Under the pieces are notes generated by a model that was not told the origin of the DNA, searched no databases, and worked only from the letters and a program-made list of their open reading frames with translations. From DASRFA01 sp035651755 (lineage in GTDB: Bacteria > Desulfobacterota > Binatia > UBA12015): a DNA stretch of 64,000 nucleotides. This document shows positions 24,406 through 32,565 of this stretch, one piece after another. Position numbers and translations under genes: made by a program. Location: NCBI GenBank assembly GCA_035651755.1, contig DASRFA010000050.1, positions 1-64,000 on the forward strand, read 5' to 3'. How positions within the stretch are numbered: the stretch's first letter is position 1; each line of letters starts with the position of its first letter.

Positions 24406-25527
24406 ATGGAGTTCGGGATCTTCTCGCAGATGCACGTCCCGCCGGGGGAGAGCGAGCACGACCGGTTCCTGCGCGAGGTCGACGTCGCGCTCGCCGTCGA
24501 CGACGTGGGCTTCAAGTACGACTGGGCTCCCGAGCACCACTTCCTCGAGCACTACTCGCACCAGCCGGCGCCGGAGGTCTTCCTGTCCTTCGTCGCCGCG
24601 CGTGCGCCGCGCATCCACGTCGGCCACGCGATCGTCAACATCACCGCCGCGGTCAACCACCCGGCGCGCGTCGCCGAGCGCATCGCGACGCTCGACCACC
24701 TCACGGAGGGGCGCGTCGAGTTCGGCACCGGGCGCGGGTCGTCGTCGGCGGAGTGGGGTGGGTTCGCGATCCCGAACGCGCCGCTCACGAAGGACATGTG
24801 GCTCGAGTCGATCGAGCAGATCCCGTGCATGTGGCAGGACGCGCCGTACTCGTTCGAGGGCCGCTTCTTCCGCATGCCGGAGCGGAACATCCTCCCGAAG
24901 CCCTACTCGAAGCCGAACCCGCCGATCTGGCTCGCGTGCTCGAGCCCGCCGACGTTCGCGCTCGCCGGAGAGATGGGCCTCGGCGCGCTCTGCTTCGTGA
25001 ACGGCACGCTCGACGACATCCGGCCGCTCATCAAGGCATACAAGGACGCGATCCGCCGCTGCACGAAGCCGGTCGGCGGCTTCGTGAACGACAACATCGC
25101 GGTCACGAGCCAGATGTTCTGCCTCGACGACGGCGACGAGGCCCGCCACCACTTCGCGAAGGCCAAGACCAGCAAGTTCCTCGAGTTCTTCTTCAAGTGG
25201 CTCGACTCGGTGCCGCGGCCCCCGGGACTTCCGGCGACCGGCCCGGTCGTCCTCCCCGAGCCCACGCCCGAGATGCTCCTCGAGCGCACGAAGGCGGGCG
25301 GCTACATGGTCGGCTCGCCCGACGAGATCGCCGCGTCGATCCAGCGCTACGAGGACCTCGGCGTCGACCAGCTCATCTACGCGCCGCTCACGATGGTCAT
25401 GGACCAGAAGCTCGTGCTGCGGTCGATCGCGACGTTCGGGAAGCACGTCGTTCCGCGCTTCGATCGCGACCCGGTGCACCGCACCACGCGCCTCCGCGAG
25501 GCCGCGCTGGCCGCGCGGGCCGCCTGA
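24406..25527 (+). CDS. LLM-class flavin-dependent oxidoreductase (luciferase-like)
   Basis: 373 residues from ATG 24406, preceded by GGAGG at 7 bases. TIM-barrel monooxygenase features: MEFGIFSQMHVPPG start, WAPEHHFLEHYSHQPAPEVF, LDHLTEGRVEFGTGRGSS, and GSPDEIAASIQRYEDLGVDQ near the end. It is the bacterial luciferase family acting with reduced FMN (or F420 in some members). First of four same-strand catabolic genes behind the TetR operator. Substrate unknown. Confidence 0.9.
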   Translation: MEFGIFSQMHVPPGESEHDRFLREVDVALAVDDVGFKYDWAPEHHFLEHYSHQPAPEVFLSFVAARAPRIHVGHAIVNITAAVNHPARVAERIATLDHLTEGRVEFGTGRGSSSAEWGGFAIPNAPLTKDMWLESIEQIPCMWQDAPYSFEGRFFRMPERNILPKPYSKPNPPIWLACSSPPTFALAGEMGLGALCFVNGTLDDIRPLIKAYKDAIRRCTKPVGGFVNDNIAVTSQMFCLDDGDEARHHFAKAKTSKFLEFFFKWLDSVPRPPGLPATGPVVLPEPTPEMLLERTKAGGYMVGSPDEIAASIQRYEDLGVDQLIYAPLTMVMDQKLVLRSIATFGKHVVPRFDRDPVHRTTRLREAALAARAA

Positions 25528-25587
25528 GAGGTAAGCTCGGGCACCGCACATGAGACGAGGCACTTCAGCCGGAAGGCGGATGCGAGC

Positions 25588-27063
25588 GTGAGCGCGGCGG
25601 TTCCCGTCTTCGATCGCGTGCTGATCGGCGGCGAGTGGGTGCCGGCGGCGCGCGGGACGTACGACATCGTCAACCCCGCGACCGAGGATCTCGCGGGTCG
25701 CGCGCCCGAGTGCTCGCTCGAGCAGGTCGCCGCCGCGGCGCGCGCCGCGCGCGAGGCGTTCGAGCGCGGGCCGTGGCGCCGCATGAGCGGTGCGGAGCGC
25801 GGCGCGCTCCTCCGCGAGGCGGCGGAGCGCTTCGGGCGCGAGGCGCCCGGCCTCGTCGACTTGACGGTCGCGGAGACCGGCGCCCTCCGGCCGATCGCGG
25901 AGCGGCTGCAGGTCGGCGAGGTGAAGGCGCGCCTCCTGAAGTACGCCGAGCTCGCCGCGACGCCCGCCGAGGAAGGGCTTCCGCCGATCGAGCGCGAGCC
26001 GGTCGCGGGCTCGAGCGCGACCGTCGCGGCCGGCGTCGTCGTGCGCGAGCCGGTGGGCGTCGTCGCGTGCATCAGCCCGTTCAACTTTCCCATGACGAAC
26101 TGCGCCGGGAAGATCGGGCCGGCGCTCGCCTGCGGCAACACGGTCGTGATCAAGCCGCCGCCGCTCGACCCGATGGGCATCTGCGAGCTCGCGCGCGTCG
26201 TCGCCTCCGCGCTGCCGCCGGGCGTCGTGAACCTCGTGTGCGGGTCCGGGCCGGAGGTCGGGGAGGCGCTGGTCGCGTCGCCCGACGTCGACATGATCTC
26301 GTTCACCGGCAGCTCGCTCGTCGGCAAGAAGATCGAAGAGGTCGCCGCCGCGGGCCTGAAGCGCACGCTGCAGGAGCTCGGCGGCAAGTCGGCGAACGTC
26401 GTCTTCGCGGACGCGGATCTCGACCGCGCGCTCCGCAGCTCGATGAGCGTCTGGACCTTCCACTCCGGCCAGATCTGCATCGCGCCGACACGCCTCCTCG
26501 TCGAGCGCTCGATCTACCGGGAGTTCACCGAGCGCATGGCCAAGGCCGCGGGCGCCCTCAAGATCGGCCATCCCGACGAACCCGGCGTCGTCGTGGGCCC
26601 GCTCGTGTCGCGCGCGCAGCGCGACCGCGTGGAGCGCTACGTCGAGATCGGCAGGAAGGAAGGCGCGACCGTCGCGTGCGGCGGACGCCGCCCCCCCAAG
26701 CCCGAGCGCGGCTGGTACTTCGAGCCGACCCTCTTCACCGACGCGCGCAACGACATGACGATCGCGCGCGAGGAGATCTTCGGCCCCGTCATCACCGCAA
26801 TCCCGTTCGCGGACGAGGACGAAGCGATCGCGCTCGCGAACGACTCGGACTTCGGCCTCTACGGGTACGTCTGGACGAGCGACCTCGCGCGCGGCCTGCG
26901 GGTCGCGCGCGGCATCCGCACCGGAACGGTGCAGATCAACGGGAGCCCGCCGAATCCGGACGCGCCGTTCGGCGGGTTCAAGCGCAGCGGCATCGGCCGC
27001 GACGGCGGTCGCTTCGCGCTCGGGACGTACAGCGAGCTCAAGTACATCGGATGGTCCAGCTGA
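25588..27063 (+). CDS. NAD(P)-dependent aldehyde dehydrogenase
   Basis: 491 residues, normal length, GTG start. All catalytic residues are visible: Asn166 (FNFPMTN), Lys189 (VVIKPPP), Glu263 (LQELGGKSAN) and Cys297 (FHSGQICIAP). The C-terminal motifs EEIFGPV and PFGGFKRSGIGRDGG are present. It oxidises an aldehyde to the acid, plausibly the product of the alcohol dehydrogenase that follows. Confidence 0.94.
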   Translation: MSAAVPVFDRVLIGGEWVPAARGTYDIVNPATEDLAGRAPECSLEQVAAAARAAREAFERGPWRRMSGAERGALLREAAERFGREAPGLVDLTVAETGALRPIAERLQVGEVKARLLKYAELAATPAEEGLPPIEREPVAGSSATVAAGVVVREPVGVVACISPFNFPMTNCAGKIGPALACGNTVVIKPPPLDPMGICELARVVASALPPGVVNLVCGSGPEVGEALVASPDVDMISFTGSSLVGKKIEEVAAAGLKRTLQELGGKSANVVFADADLDRALRSSMSVWTFHSGQICIAPTRLLVERSIYREFTERMAKAAGALKIGHPDEPGVVVGPLVSRAQRDRVERYVEIGRKEGATVACGGRRPPKPERGWYFEPTLFTDARNDMTIAREEIFGPVITAIPFADEDEAIALANDSDFGLYGYVWTSDLARGLRVARGIRTGTVQINGSPPNPDAPFGGFKRSGIGRDGGRFALGTYSELKYIGWSS

Positions 27064-27142
27064 CGCGCTGGGGCGCGCGGGCTCGTGCCGTCCGCGCGAT
27101 CGCGGCGGCCGAGCGCGGGCGCGGCCGGCGAGCGAGGTTCAG

Positions 27143-28216
27143 TTGAAGGCAGCGGTCTTCCACGAGGTCGGGGCACCGGTCGCGATCGACGACGTTTCCG
27201 TGCGGCCGCCCGCCGAGGGCGAGGTCCGGGTCGCGATCCGGGCCGCGGGCCTCTGCCACTCCGACGTGAGCGCGATCAACGGCACCTATCCGACGCCGCG
27301 CCCGACCGTGATGGGGCACGAGGGCGCGGGCGTGATCGAGTCGGTCGGTCCGGGCGTCCGGACGCTCAAGGAGGGCGACCCGGTCATCCTCTCGACGCTC
27401 GCGCACTGCGGTCACTGCCCGGAGTGCGACGTCGGCCGTCCCACGCTGTGCTGGAACGCGCCGCGTCCGAGCACGCCGTTCACCGTCGGCGGCAAGCCCG
27501 CCTACAACTTCGCCAACAGCTCGACGTTCAGCGAGCTCACGGTCGTGCGCGCGTCAAGCGCGATCCCGATCCCGCGCGAGATGCCGATGGCGCAGGCGGC
27601 GCTCATCGGGTGCGGCATCATCACCGGCGTCGGCGCCGTGCTGAACCGCGCGAAGGTGGAGGCCGGGCGCACGATGGCGGTCTTCGGCGCGGGCGGCATC
27701 GGGCTCAACATCGTGCAGGGAGGCGTCCTCGCCGGGGCGCGCCGGATCATCGCGGTCGACCTCGTTCCGGCGAAGCTCGAGTGGGCCGAGCGCTTCGGCG
27801 CGACCGACGTGATCGACGCGCGCGCTGCGGATCCCGTGCAGGCGATCAAGGACCTGACCGGCGGGCGCGGCGCGGACTACGCCTTCGAGGCGGTCGGCAA
27901 CTTGAAGGCGATCGGCCAGGCGTTCGAGTCGCTCGCGCCGGGCGGGACGCTGACGATCGTCGGCGTCCCGAAGCTCGACGCGCGCGCCGACTTCCTCGTG
28001 AACGCGCTCCGCGTCGACCGCGCGATCCTCGGCTGCCGCTACGGCACGGCCCGCCCCCAGCACGACTTCCCCATGCTCGCCGAACTGTACCTGGCAGGAC
28101 GTCTCAAGATCGACGAGCTCATCACCCGGCACTACGCGCTCGACGACGTCAACCAAGCGATCGAGGATCTCGAGAAGGGCGAGCTCGCGCGCGGCGTGTT
28201 CGACATTTCGCAGTAG
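27143..28216 (+). CDS. Zinc-dependent alcohol dehydrogenase (MDR family)
   Basis: 357 residues, TTG start with a weak GAGG. Catalytic zinc ligands Cys38 (GLCHSD) and His59-Glu60 (GHEGAG). The structural zinc lobe is complete: Cys89, Cys92, Cys95, Cys103. The Rossmann motif FGAGGIGLN follows, then DLVPAKLEWAERFGATD. Closest in pattern to the class III / aryl-alcohol dehydrogenases. With the preceding aldehyde dehydrogenase it forms an alcohol-to-acid module. Confidence 0.93.
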   Translation: MKAAVFHEVGAPVAIDDVSVRPPAEGEVRVAIRAAGLCHSDVSAINGTYPTPRPTVMGHEGAGVIESVGPGVRTLKEGDPVILSTLAHCGHCPECDVGRPTLCWNAPRPSTPFTVGGKPAYNFANSSTFSELTVVRASSAIPIPREMPMAQAALIGCGIITGVGAVLNRAKVEAGRTMAVFGAGGIGLNIVQGGVLAGARRIIAVDLVPAKLEWAERFGATDVIDARAADPVQAIKDLTGGRGADYAFEAVGNLKAIGQAFESLAPGGTLTIVGVPKLDARADFLVNALRVDRAILGCRYGTARPQHDFPMLAELYLAGRLKIDELITRHYALDDVNQAIEDLEKGELARGVFDISQ

Positions 28217-28250
28217 AGAGTGCCCGCACGGGGCGAAGGGAGACGACCCA

Positions 28251-29309
28251 ATGAGCAAGTTCGGATACCAGGTGATCGACGCCGACGGGCACGGCGGCGA
28301 GTTCGCGAACTGGCAGGAAGACGTCCCGGAGCGCTTCAAGCCGACCCTCGCCAAGTACCGCGAGAGGATCAAGCAGCACTACGGCAGACTCCCGCTTCCG
28401 GGCGGCGGTCAGGCCCGCAAGGGCGACCGCTTCGACATCCGTCCGGGCATGAACGACCCGAAGCTCCGGCTCGAGGACATGGACCTCGAGGGAATCGACG
28501 TCACGGTCACGTTCCCGGGCGGCGCCGGCGAGGAGTGGGCGATGCTCGACCCCGAGTTCTCGCTCGCGCTCTGCCAGGCCGTGAACAACTCGAAGGCGCG
28601 CTTCAACAAGGAGTGCGGCGGGCGCGTGAGCTCGGTCGCGAAGCTTCCGATGATCGATCCGCAGGCCGCGGCGAAGGAGCTCCGGCGCGCCGTCACCGAG
28701 CTCGGCTTGAAGGGCATGGTCTGCACGCAGCACGTGCGCGAGAAGAACCTCGACCATCGCGACTTCGACCCCGTGTGGGCCGAGGCCGAGCGGCTCGGCG
28801 TCGCGGTCTGCATCCACGGCGGCGGGCAGGCGCCCGACCAGTACCCGGTCTGCGTCGACCGCTTCAATACGCGCCTCGAGGTGCACGCGATCACGCACCC
28901 GGTCGGCAACATGGTCGCGCTCGACTCGTTCTGCGTCGGGGGCATCATCGCGCGCTTTCCGAAGCTCAAGGTCGCGTTCATGGAGTCGGGCTGCGGATGG
29001 CTGCCGTTCTGGCTGTGGCGCCTCGACGAGCACTACGAGAAGATGCCGGAGCAGGCTCCGAACATCGATCGCAAGCCGAGCGAATACTTCTACTCGAACT
29101 GCTTCATCTCGTGCGATCCGGACGAGCCGATGATCCCCGAGGTCGTGAAGCTCTGCGGCGACGACCGGATCATCTACGCCTCGGACTACTACCACTGGGA
29201 CTGCGCGTTCCCCGACACGGTGAAGCTCATCGCGGAGCGGAACGACCTTTCCGACTCGACGAAGAAGAAGATCCTCGGCGACAACGCGAAGAAGCTCTTC
29301 CCGTTCTAG
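28251..29309 (+). CDS. Amidohydrolase-2 (ACMSD-like) family metal-dependent hydrolase/decarboxylase
   Basis: 352 residues, ATG preceded by AAGGGAGACG. Metal-site segments are DADGHGGEF near the N-terminus, VAVCIHGGGQAP, ITHPVGNMVALDSFC, and ASDYYHWDCAFPDTV near the end. GCGWLPFWLWRLDEHYEKMP is shared by members found in hydrocarbon- and aromatic-degrading bacteria. Relatives perform decarboxylation or ring-cleavage-product hydrolysis. It is the last gene of the TetR-linked catabolic run. Confidence 0.9.
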   Translation: MSKFGYQVIDADGHGGEFANWQEDVPERFKPTLAKYRERIKQHYGRLPLPGGGQARKGDRFDIRPGMNDPKLRLEDMDLEGIDVTVTFPGGAGEEWAMLDPEFSLALCQAVNNSKARFNKECGGRVSSVAKLPMIDPQAAAKELRRAVTELGLKGMVCTQHVREKNLDHRDFDPVWAEAERLGVAVCIHGGGQAPDQYPVCVDRFNTRLEVHAITHPVGNMVALDSFCVGGIIARFPKLKVAFMESGCGWLPFWLWRLDEHYEKMPEQAPNIDRKPSEYFYSNCFISCDPDEPMIPEVVKLCGDDRIIYASDYYHWDCAFPDTVKLIAERNDLSDSTKKKILGDNAKKLFPF

Positions 29310-29374
29310 CGGCGCGGCGCGGTGGTGCGCGCGCGGCGGTCGCCTCGGCCGCCGCGAGCTGATAGGGGGGCGCC

Positions 29375-29914
29375 ATGCGATCGCCGTCTTTCGACCAACA
29401 AAGCCTTTCGAGTCCGGCCTCTGCGCGCCGCGCCGGGCTGGCTCTCCTCGCGGCCGCGCTCGTTCTCGCGGGCCCCGCGGCGCGCTGCGCCCGCGCCTCG
29501 GGCGACGACCCGCTCCCGACCCCGACCGCGGGCAAGCACGCAGAGCCGTCGGCCGAGAGCCTCGTGAACGACGGCCTGGCGCAGGCGAAGCGCGGCGAGT
29601 GGAAGGCCGCCGAGGCGAGATATCGCGCCGCGATCGCGACGTCGCGGACGATCCCCGAGGCGTGGAACGGGCTCGGCCACGCGCTCAAGAACCAGCGCCG
29701 CTTCGACGAGGCGATCGCCGCCTACGACGAGGCCCTGAAGCTCCGGCCGGCCTACCCGCAGGCGCTGGAGTATCTCGGCGAGACGTACGTGATGATGGGC
29801 CGCTACGGGAGCGCGCGAAAGGTGCTCGCTCGGCTCCGGCCGCTCGATCGCCAGCTCGCGGCGCAGCTCCAGTCGTCGATCGACAACCGCACGCTGCGCG
29901 CCTCCAACTGGTAG
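29375..29914 (+). CDS. Secreted tetratricopeptide-repeat protein
   Basis: 179 residues. A signal peptide is likely (about residues 19-42, hydrophobic core GLALLAAALVLAGPAARCARA). Two to three TPR units follow: AQAKRGEWKAAEARYRAAIA, AWNGLGHALKNQRRFDEAIA and ALEYLGETYVMMGRYGSARK. Expected in the periplasm as a scaffold. It stands just before a stretch of broken PQQ-dehydrogenase and cytochrome genes; a functional link to their intact ancestors is possible, since TPR proteins occur beside periplasmic dehydrogenases. Confidence 0.82.
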   Translation: MRSPSFDQQSLSSPASARRAGLALLAAALVLAGPAARCARASGDDPLPTPTAGKHAEPSAESLVNDGLAQAKRGEWKAAEARYRAAIATSRTIPEAWNGLGHALKNQRRFDEAIAAYDEALKLRPAYPQALEYLGETYVMMGRYGSARKVLARLRPLDRQLAAQLQSSIDNRTLRASNW

Positions 29915-29970
29915 GCGACCGGCGCGCGCCCGCCGCGACGCCGTCCGCGCCGTCGCGCGCGGCGCGGCGC

Positions 29971-30413
29971 ACGAAGCTCGGGGACTTCAACCTCGGTGAG
30001 ACGATGACGATGGCGCCGCTCGTCGTCGATCACAAGGTGCTGGTCGGCAACAGCGGCGGCGAGTTCCGGGTGCGCGGCTGGCTGGCGGCGCTCGACGCGA
30101 CGACGGGCTCATCCTCTGGCGCGCCTACAGCACCGGCCCGGACTCGGACGTCCTGATCGGCGACGACTTCAAGCCGTTCTACCCGCAGGACCGCGGCAAG
30201 GACCTGGGCGTCACGTCGTGGCCGCCCGACGCGTGGAAGACCGGCGGCGGAACCGTCTGGGGCTGGATCTCCTACGATCCCGGCCTGCGCCTCATCTATT
30301 ACGGCACCGGCAATCCGGGTCCATGGAACCCCGAGCTGCGGCCCGCCGACAACAAGTGGACGGCGGGCATGTTCGCGCGCGACCCGGACACGGGGCGCGC
30401 GCGCTGGGCGTAC
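29971..30413 (+). pseudogene. Fragment of a PQQ-dependent methanol/ethanol dehydrogenase
   Basis: About 145 residues from the middle of a quinoprotein alcohol dehydrogenase: GDFNLGETMTMAPLV and NSGGEF-VRGW-ALDATTG, then AYSTGPDSDVLIGDDFKPFY, KDLGVTSWPPDAWKTGGGTV, WGWISYDPGLRLIYYGTGNP and NKWTAGMFARDPDTGRA. A one-base loss at about 30108-30110 moves the reading frame. The N-terminus and the whole C-terminal half are missing. At about 30411 the sequence runs in frame into a CtaG-like C-terminus. It cannot be a working enzyme. Confidence 0.8.
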
Positions 30414-30628
30414 CTGACGCCGATCGAGGACCAGCAGCTCGGCGGCCTCGTCATGTGGGTGCCGGCGGCTCTCGTGTACCTCGTCGCCGGCCTCGCGCTG
30501 GTCGCCGGGGGCTGCGCGAGTCCGACGAGCGAGCGCGGCGCGCGATCGCTGCGGCGATGCGCGTCCCCGCCGTCGGTGTCGCGGTCGTCGGCGCGGGATC
30601 GCGCGGGCGGGCGGCGCGCGACCGGTGA
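30411..30628 (+). pseudogene. ctaG: C-terminal fragment of a CtaG-type cytochrome c oxidase assembly protein
   Basis: YLTPIEDQQLGGLVMWVPAA followed by LVYLVAGLALVAG is the conserved last membrane segment of the caa3-type CtaG family. It joins the PQQ-dehydrogenase fragment in frame, where both families share a Y-x-x-T-P-like stretch. A second frame break at a G-run (about 30508) shifts to LRESDERARRA, the usual polar tail. The TGA (30626-30628) overlaps the GTG of the cytochrome gene, so an intact ctaG-cytochrome operon existed in an ancestor. Confidence 0.65.
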
Positions 30629-31040
30629 GGGCGATGCGACCCGCGCCCCGTCGACCCGCGCGCACCGCGACCGCCGTCGCCGCCATCGTGGCGGCGCTCG
30701 TCGCGGCCGCGCTCGCCGCCTGCGACGACGGCCGGGAGCGCCGCGCGATCGCGCTCACGGGCGGCGACCCGGAGCACGGCCGCACGCTGGTGCGAAGCTA
30801 CGGCTGCGGGACCTGCCACACCGTCCCCGGCGTGCGCGGAGCGCGCGGGCTCGTGGGCCCGCCGCTCGACGGCCTGGGCGACCGCGTGTGTCTCGCGGGC
30901 GCGCTTCCGAACACGCCCGAGAACCTGATGCGGTGGATCCGGGACCCGCAGGGCGTTCACCCCGAAGCGCCATGCCCGCGCTCGGCGTCGACCCCGAAGA
31001 CGCGCGCGACATCGCCGCCTATCTCTACGCCGAGCGCTGA
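30625..31040 (+). pseudogene. Cytochrome c lipoprotein with a frameshift
   Basis: The first part reads as a lipoprotein (lipobox ALAAC) with haem motif CGTCH (Cys61, Cys64, His65), GPPLDGLGDR and NTPENLMRWIRDPQGVHPEA. Then the frame breaks at about 30970. The expected continuation MPALGVDPEDARDIAAYLYA, carrying the axial Met ligand, follows one frame over and ends at 31040. Without a one-base correction the product loses the Met ligand. It could be an assembly error rather than a pseudogene, but it lies in a stretch with two other breaks. Confidence 0.75.
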
Positions 31041-31076
31041 GCGCGGCGCGCGGGCCCGTGCGTTCGCCGCCGACGC

Positions 31077-31106
31077 TTGACTAGAATAATCCTCTAGAAC
31101 AACATT
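31077..31106 (+). promoter_or_regulatory. AT-rich promoter/operator candidate before the enoyl-CoA hydratase
   Basis: TTGACT (31077-31082) overlaps CTAGA-ataatcc-NTCTAG, an imperfectly spaced inverted repeat (31081-31098), in a short AT-rich stretch ending 6 bases before the ATG at 31112. The -10 is poor (AACATT). Weak call. Confidence 0.3.
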
Positions 31107-31111
31107 CAGGT

Positions 31112-31963
31112 ATGGAAGATCCCAGCTACGAGCAGATGGTCGCGGATGCGCGCGGCGAGGACCGCGCGCTGGTCGAGGTCGAGCGCGATCCCGGTCGGGC
31201 GTGCGCGATCGTCCGGCTCGACGACGCCGAGCGGCTGAACCCGCTCAGCGCCGCGCTCACCGTCCAGCTCCTCGATCGCCTCGCAGAGCTGGCGTCCGAC
31301 CCCCACGTCCGGACGATCGTGCTGACCGGTCGCGATCCCGCCTTCTGCGCCGGCGGCGACCTGCGCGCGATGACCGGCACCGTCCACGGCCTCGTCGATC
31401 GCGGCGAAGCCGGAGCGACCGCGATGTGGCGGTGGATCCGCTACCAGTTCGGCGGCGTCGTGCGGCTCATCTCGCGCACCGACAAGGTCTTCGTCGCGGC
31501 CCTGAACGGCGCCGCCGCCGGAGTCGGCCTCGCGTTCGCGCTCGCGTGCGATCTGATCGTCGCATCCGAGCGCGCGCGCCTCGTGCTCGCGTTCGGGCCG
31601 ATCGGCCTCCTCCCGGAAGTCGGGACGAGCTGGCTCTTGACGCGTCGCCTGGGCGTCCACAAGACCTTCGAGCTGTTCCTGTCGGGGCAGGTGCTGAGCG
31701 CGGCGGACGCGCATCGCCTCGGCCTGGCGAACGAGGTCGTCCCGCACCAGGAGCTCCTCCAACGCGCCGGCGAGTGGGCCGAGCGCGTGCTGCGCTTCCC
31801 CGCCCACGGCGTCGCGATGACGAAGCCGCTCCTGCGCGCCGCCGCCGACGCGACCTGGGACCAGTCGCTCGCGATGGAGGAGTTCGCGGAGCCGATGTGC
31901 TTCACCACCCGCGCCCACCGCGACGGCGTCCGGGCGATGCTGGACAAGAGGAGCCGCCGATAG
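31112..31963 (+). CDS. Enoyl-CoA hydratase/isomerase (crotonase) family protein
   Basis: 283 residues. Crotonase landmarks: RLNPLSAALTVQLLDRL, the oxyanion segment FCAGGDLRAM, NGAAAGVGLAFALACDLIVA, and FGPIGLLPEVGTSWLL with the catalytic-face Glu in PEVG. Acts on acyl-CoA in beta-oxidation-like pathways. It is intact although flanked by decayed genes on the left and an IS remnant on the right. Confidence 0.9.
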   Translation: MEDPSYEQMVADARGEDRALVEVERDPGRACAIVRLDDAERLNPLSAALTVQLLDRLAELASDPHVRTIVLTGRDPAFCAGGDLRAMTGTVHGLVDRGEAGATAMWRWIRYQFGGVVRLISRTDKVFVAALNGAAAGVGLAFALACDLIVASERARLVLAFGPIGLLPEVGTSWLLTRRLGVHKTFELFLSGQVLSAADAHRLGLANEVVPHQELLQRAGEWAERVLRFPAHGVAMTKPLLRAAADATWDQSLAMEEFAEPMCFTTRAHRDGVRAMLDKRSRR

Positions 31964-32059
31964 CGGTCTCGCATCGTCGTCCGTCTTGGCTCCGCATGTT
32001 GTGACGACGTACGAGGACGTGCGCGTTGGCGCACGTCCGCCGACCAGGCTGGTTTTCGA

Positions 32060-32357
32060 TCTGAAGACGCAGTTGGTGGAAGACGACGGTGCCTCGGTAG
32101 AGCCGTAGGATCGGCTGCGCCTCGGCCACCGGCACGCAGCGCGGCGATGGACTCTGGTGGCGGCGATCCCACAGCCCGTCGTAGCCGCGCTCCTCTTAGC
32201 GGCGCCTCCAGCGCCGCATGCTGCGCGCCGTCATCCCGGCGATCTCGGCAGCCCGGATCCACGAGATCTCTCCGCTCATCGCCTTGGCGATCACCTCTCG
32301 CACCGTCATCGCGCGCTCCAGGGCTTTGCGTGCGATCCGCACCTCCACGTCTCCCAT
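32060..32357 (-). pseudogene. Truncated IS transposase remnant (ISNCY/IS481-like N-terminus)
   Basis: Reading from ATG 32357: MGDVEVRIARKALERAMTVR, EVIAKAMSGEISWIRAAEIA, GMTARSMRRWRRR, an in-frame TAA (32196-32198), then EERGYDGLWDRRHQSPSPRC and VPVAEAQPILRLYRG. This is the helix-turn-helix region of a known transposase type, in which Tyr normally occupies the stop position. After LYRG similarity ends. The catalytic domain and terminal repeats are absent. The rest of 31964-32565 shows no gene; it is less G+C-rich than the surroundings. Confidence 0.7.
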
Positions 32358-32454
32358 GGAGGTCAGTCGCTACCGCGCACCCCGGTCAGGGCGGTCAATT
32401 CACTTGCTTCGAGCGGACAGATCATCTGCTCCCTACAATATTGTGACGAGCAAC

Positions 32455-32484
32455 TTGACTCCGGGGAGCGTCATTTTGTAGTGT
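32455..32484 (+). promoter_or_regulatory. Possible promoter for the Thr-Pro-linker secreted protein
   Basis: TTGACT (32455-32460), 18 bases, TAGTGT (32479-32484), about 80 bases before the gene in an AT-richer stretch. Low certainty. Confidence 0.3.
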
Positions 32485-32565
32485 CGCCCGCCCCTTCCGC
32501 GCCGTCGCATCGACCAGCGACGGCGACACGTCTGCATTAGCCGCGCAAGCAAAGAGCGGCTTCTG

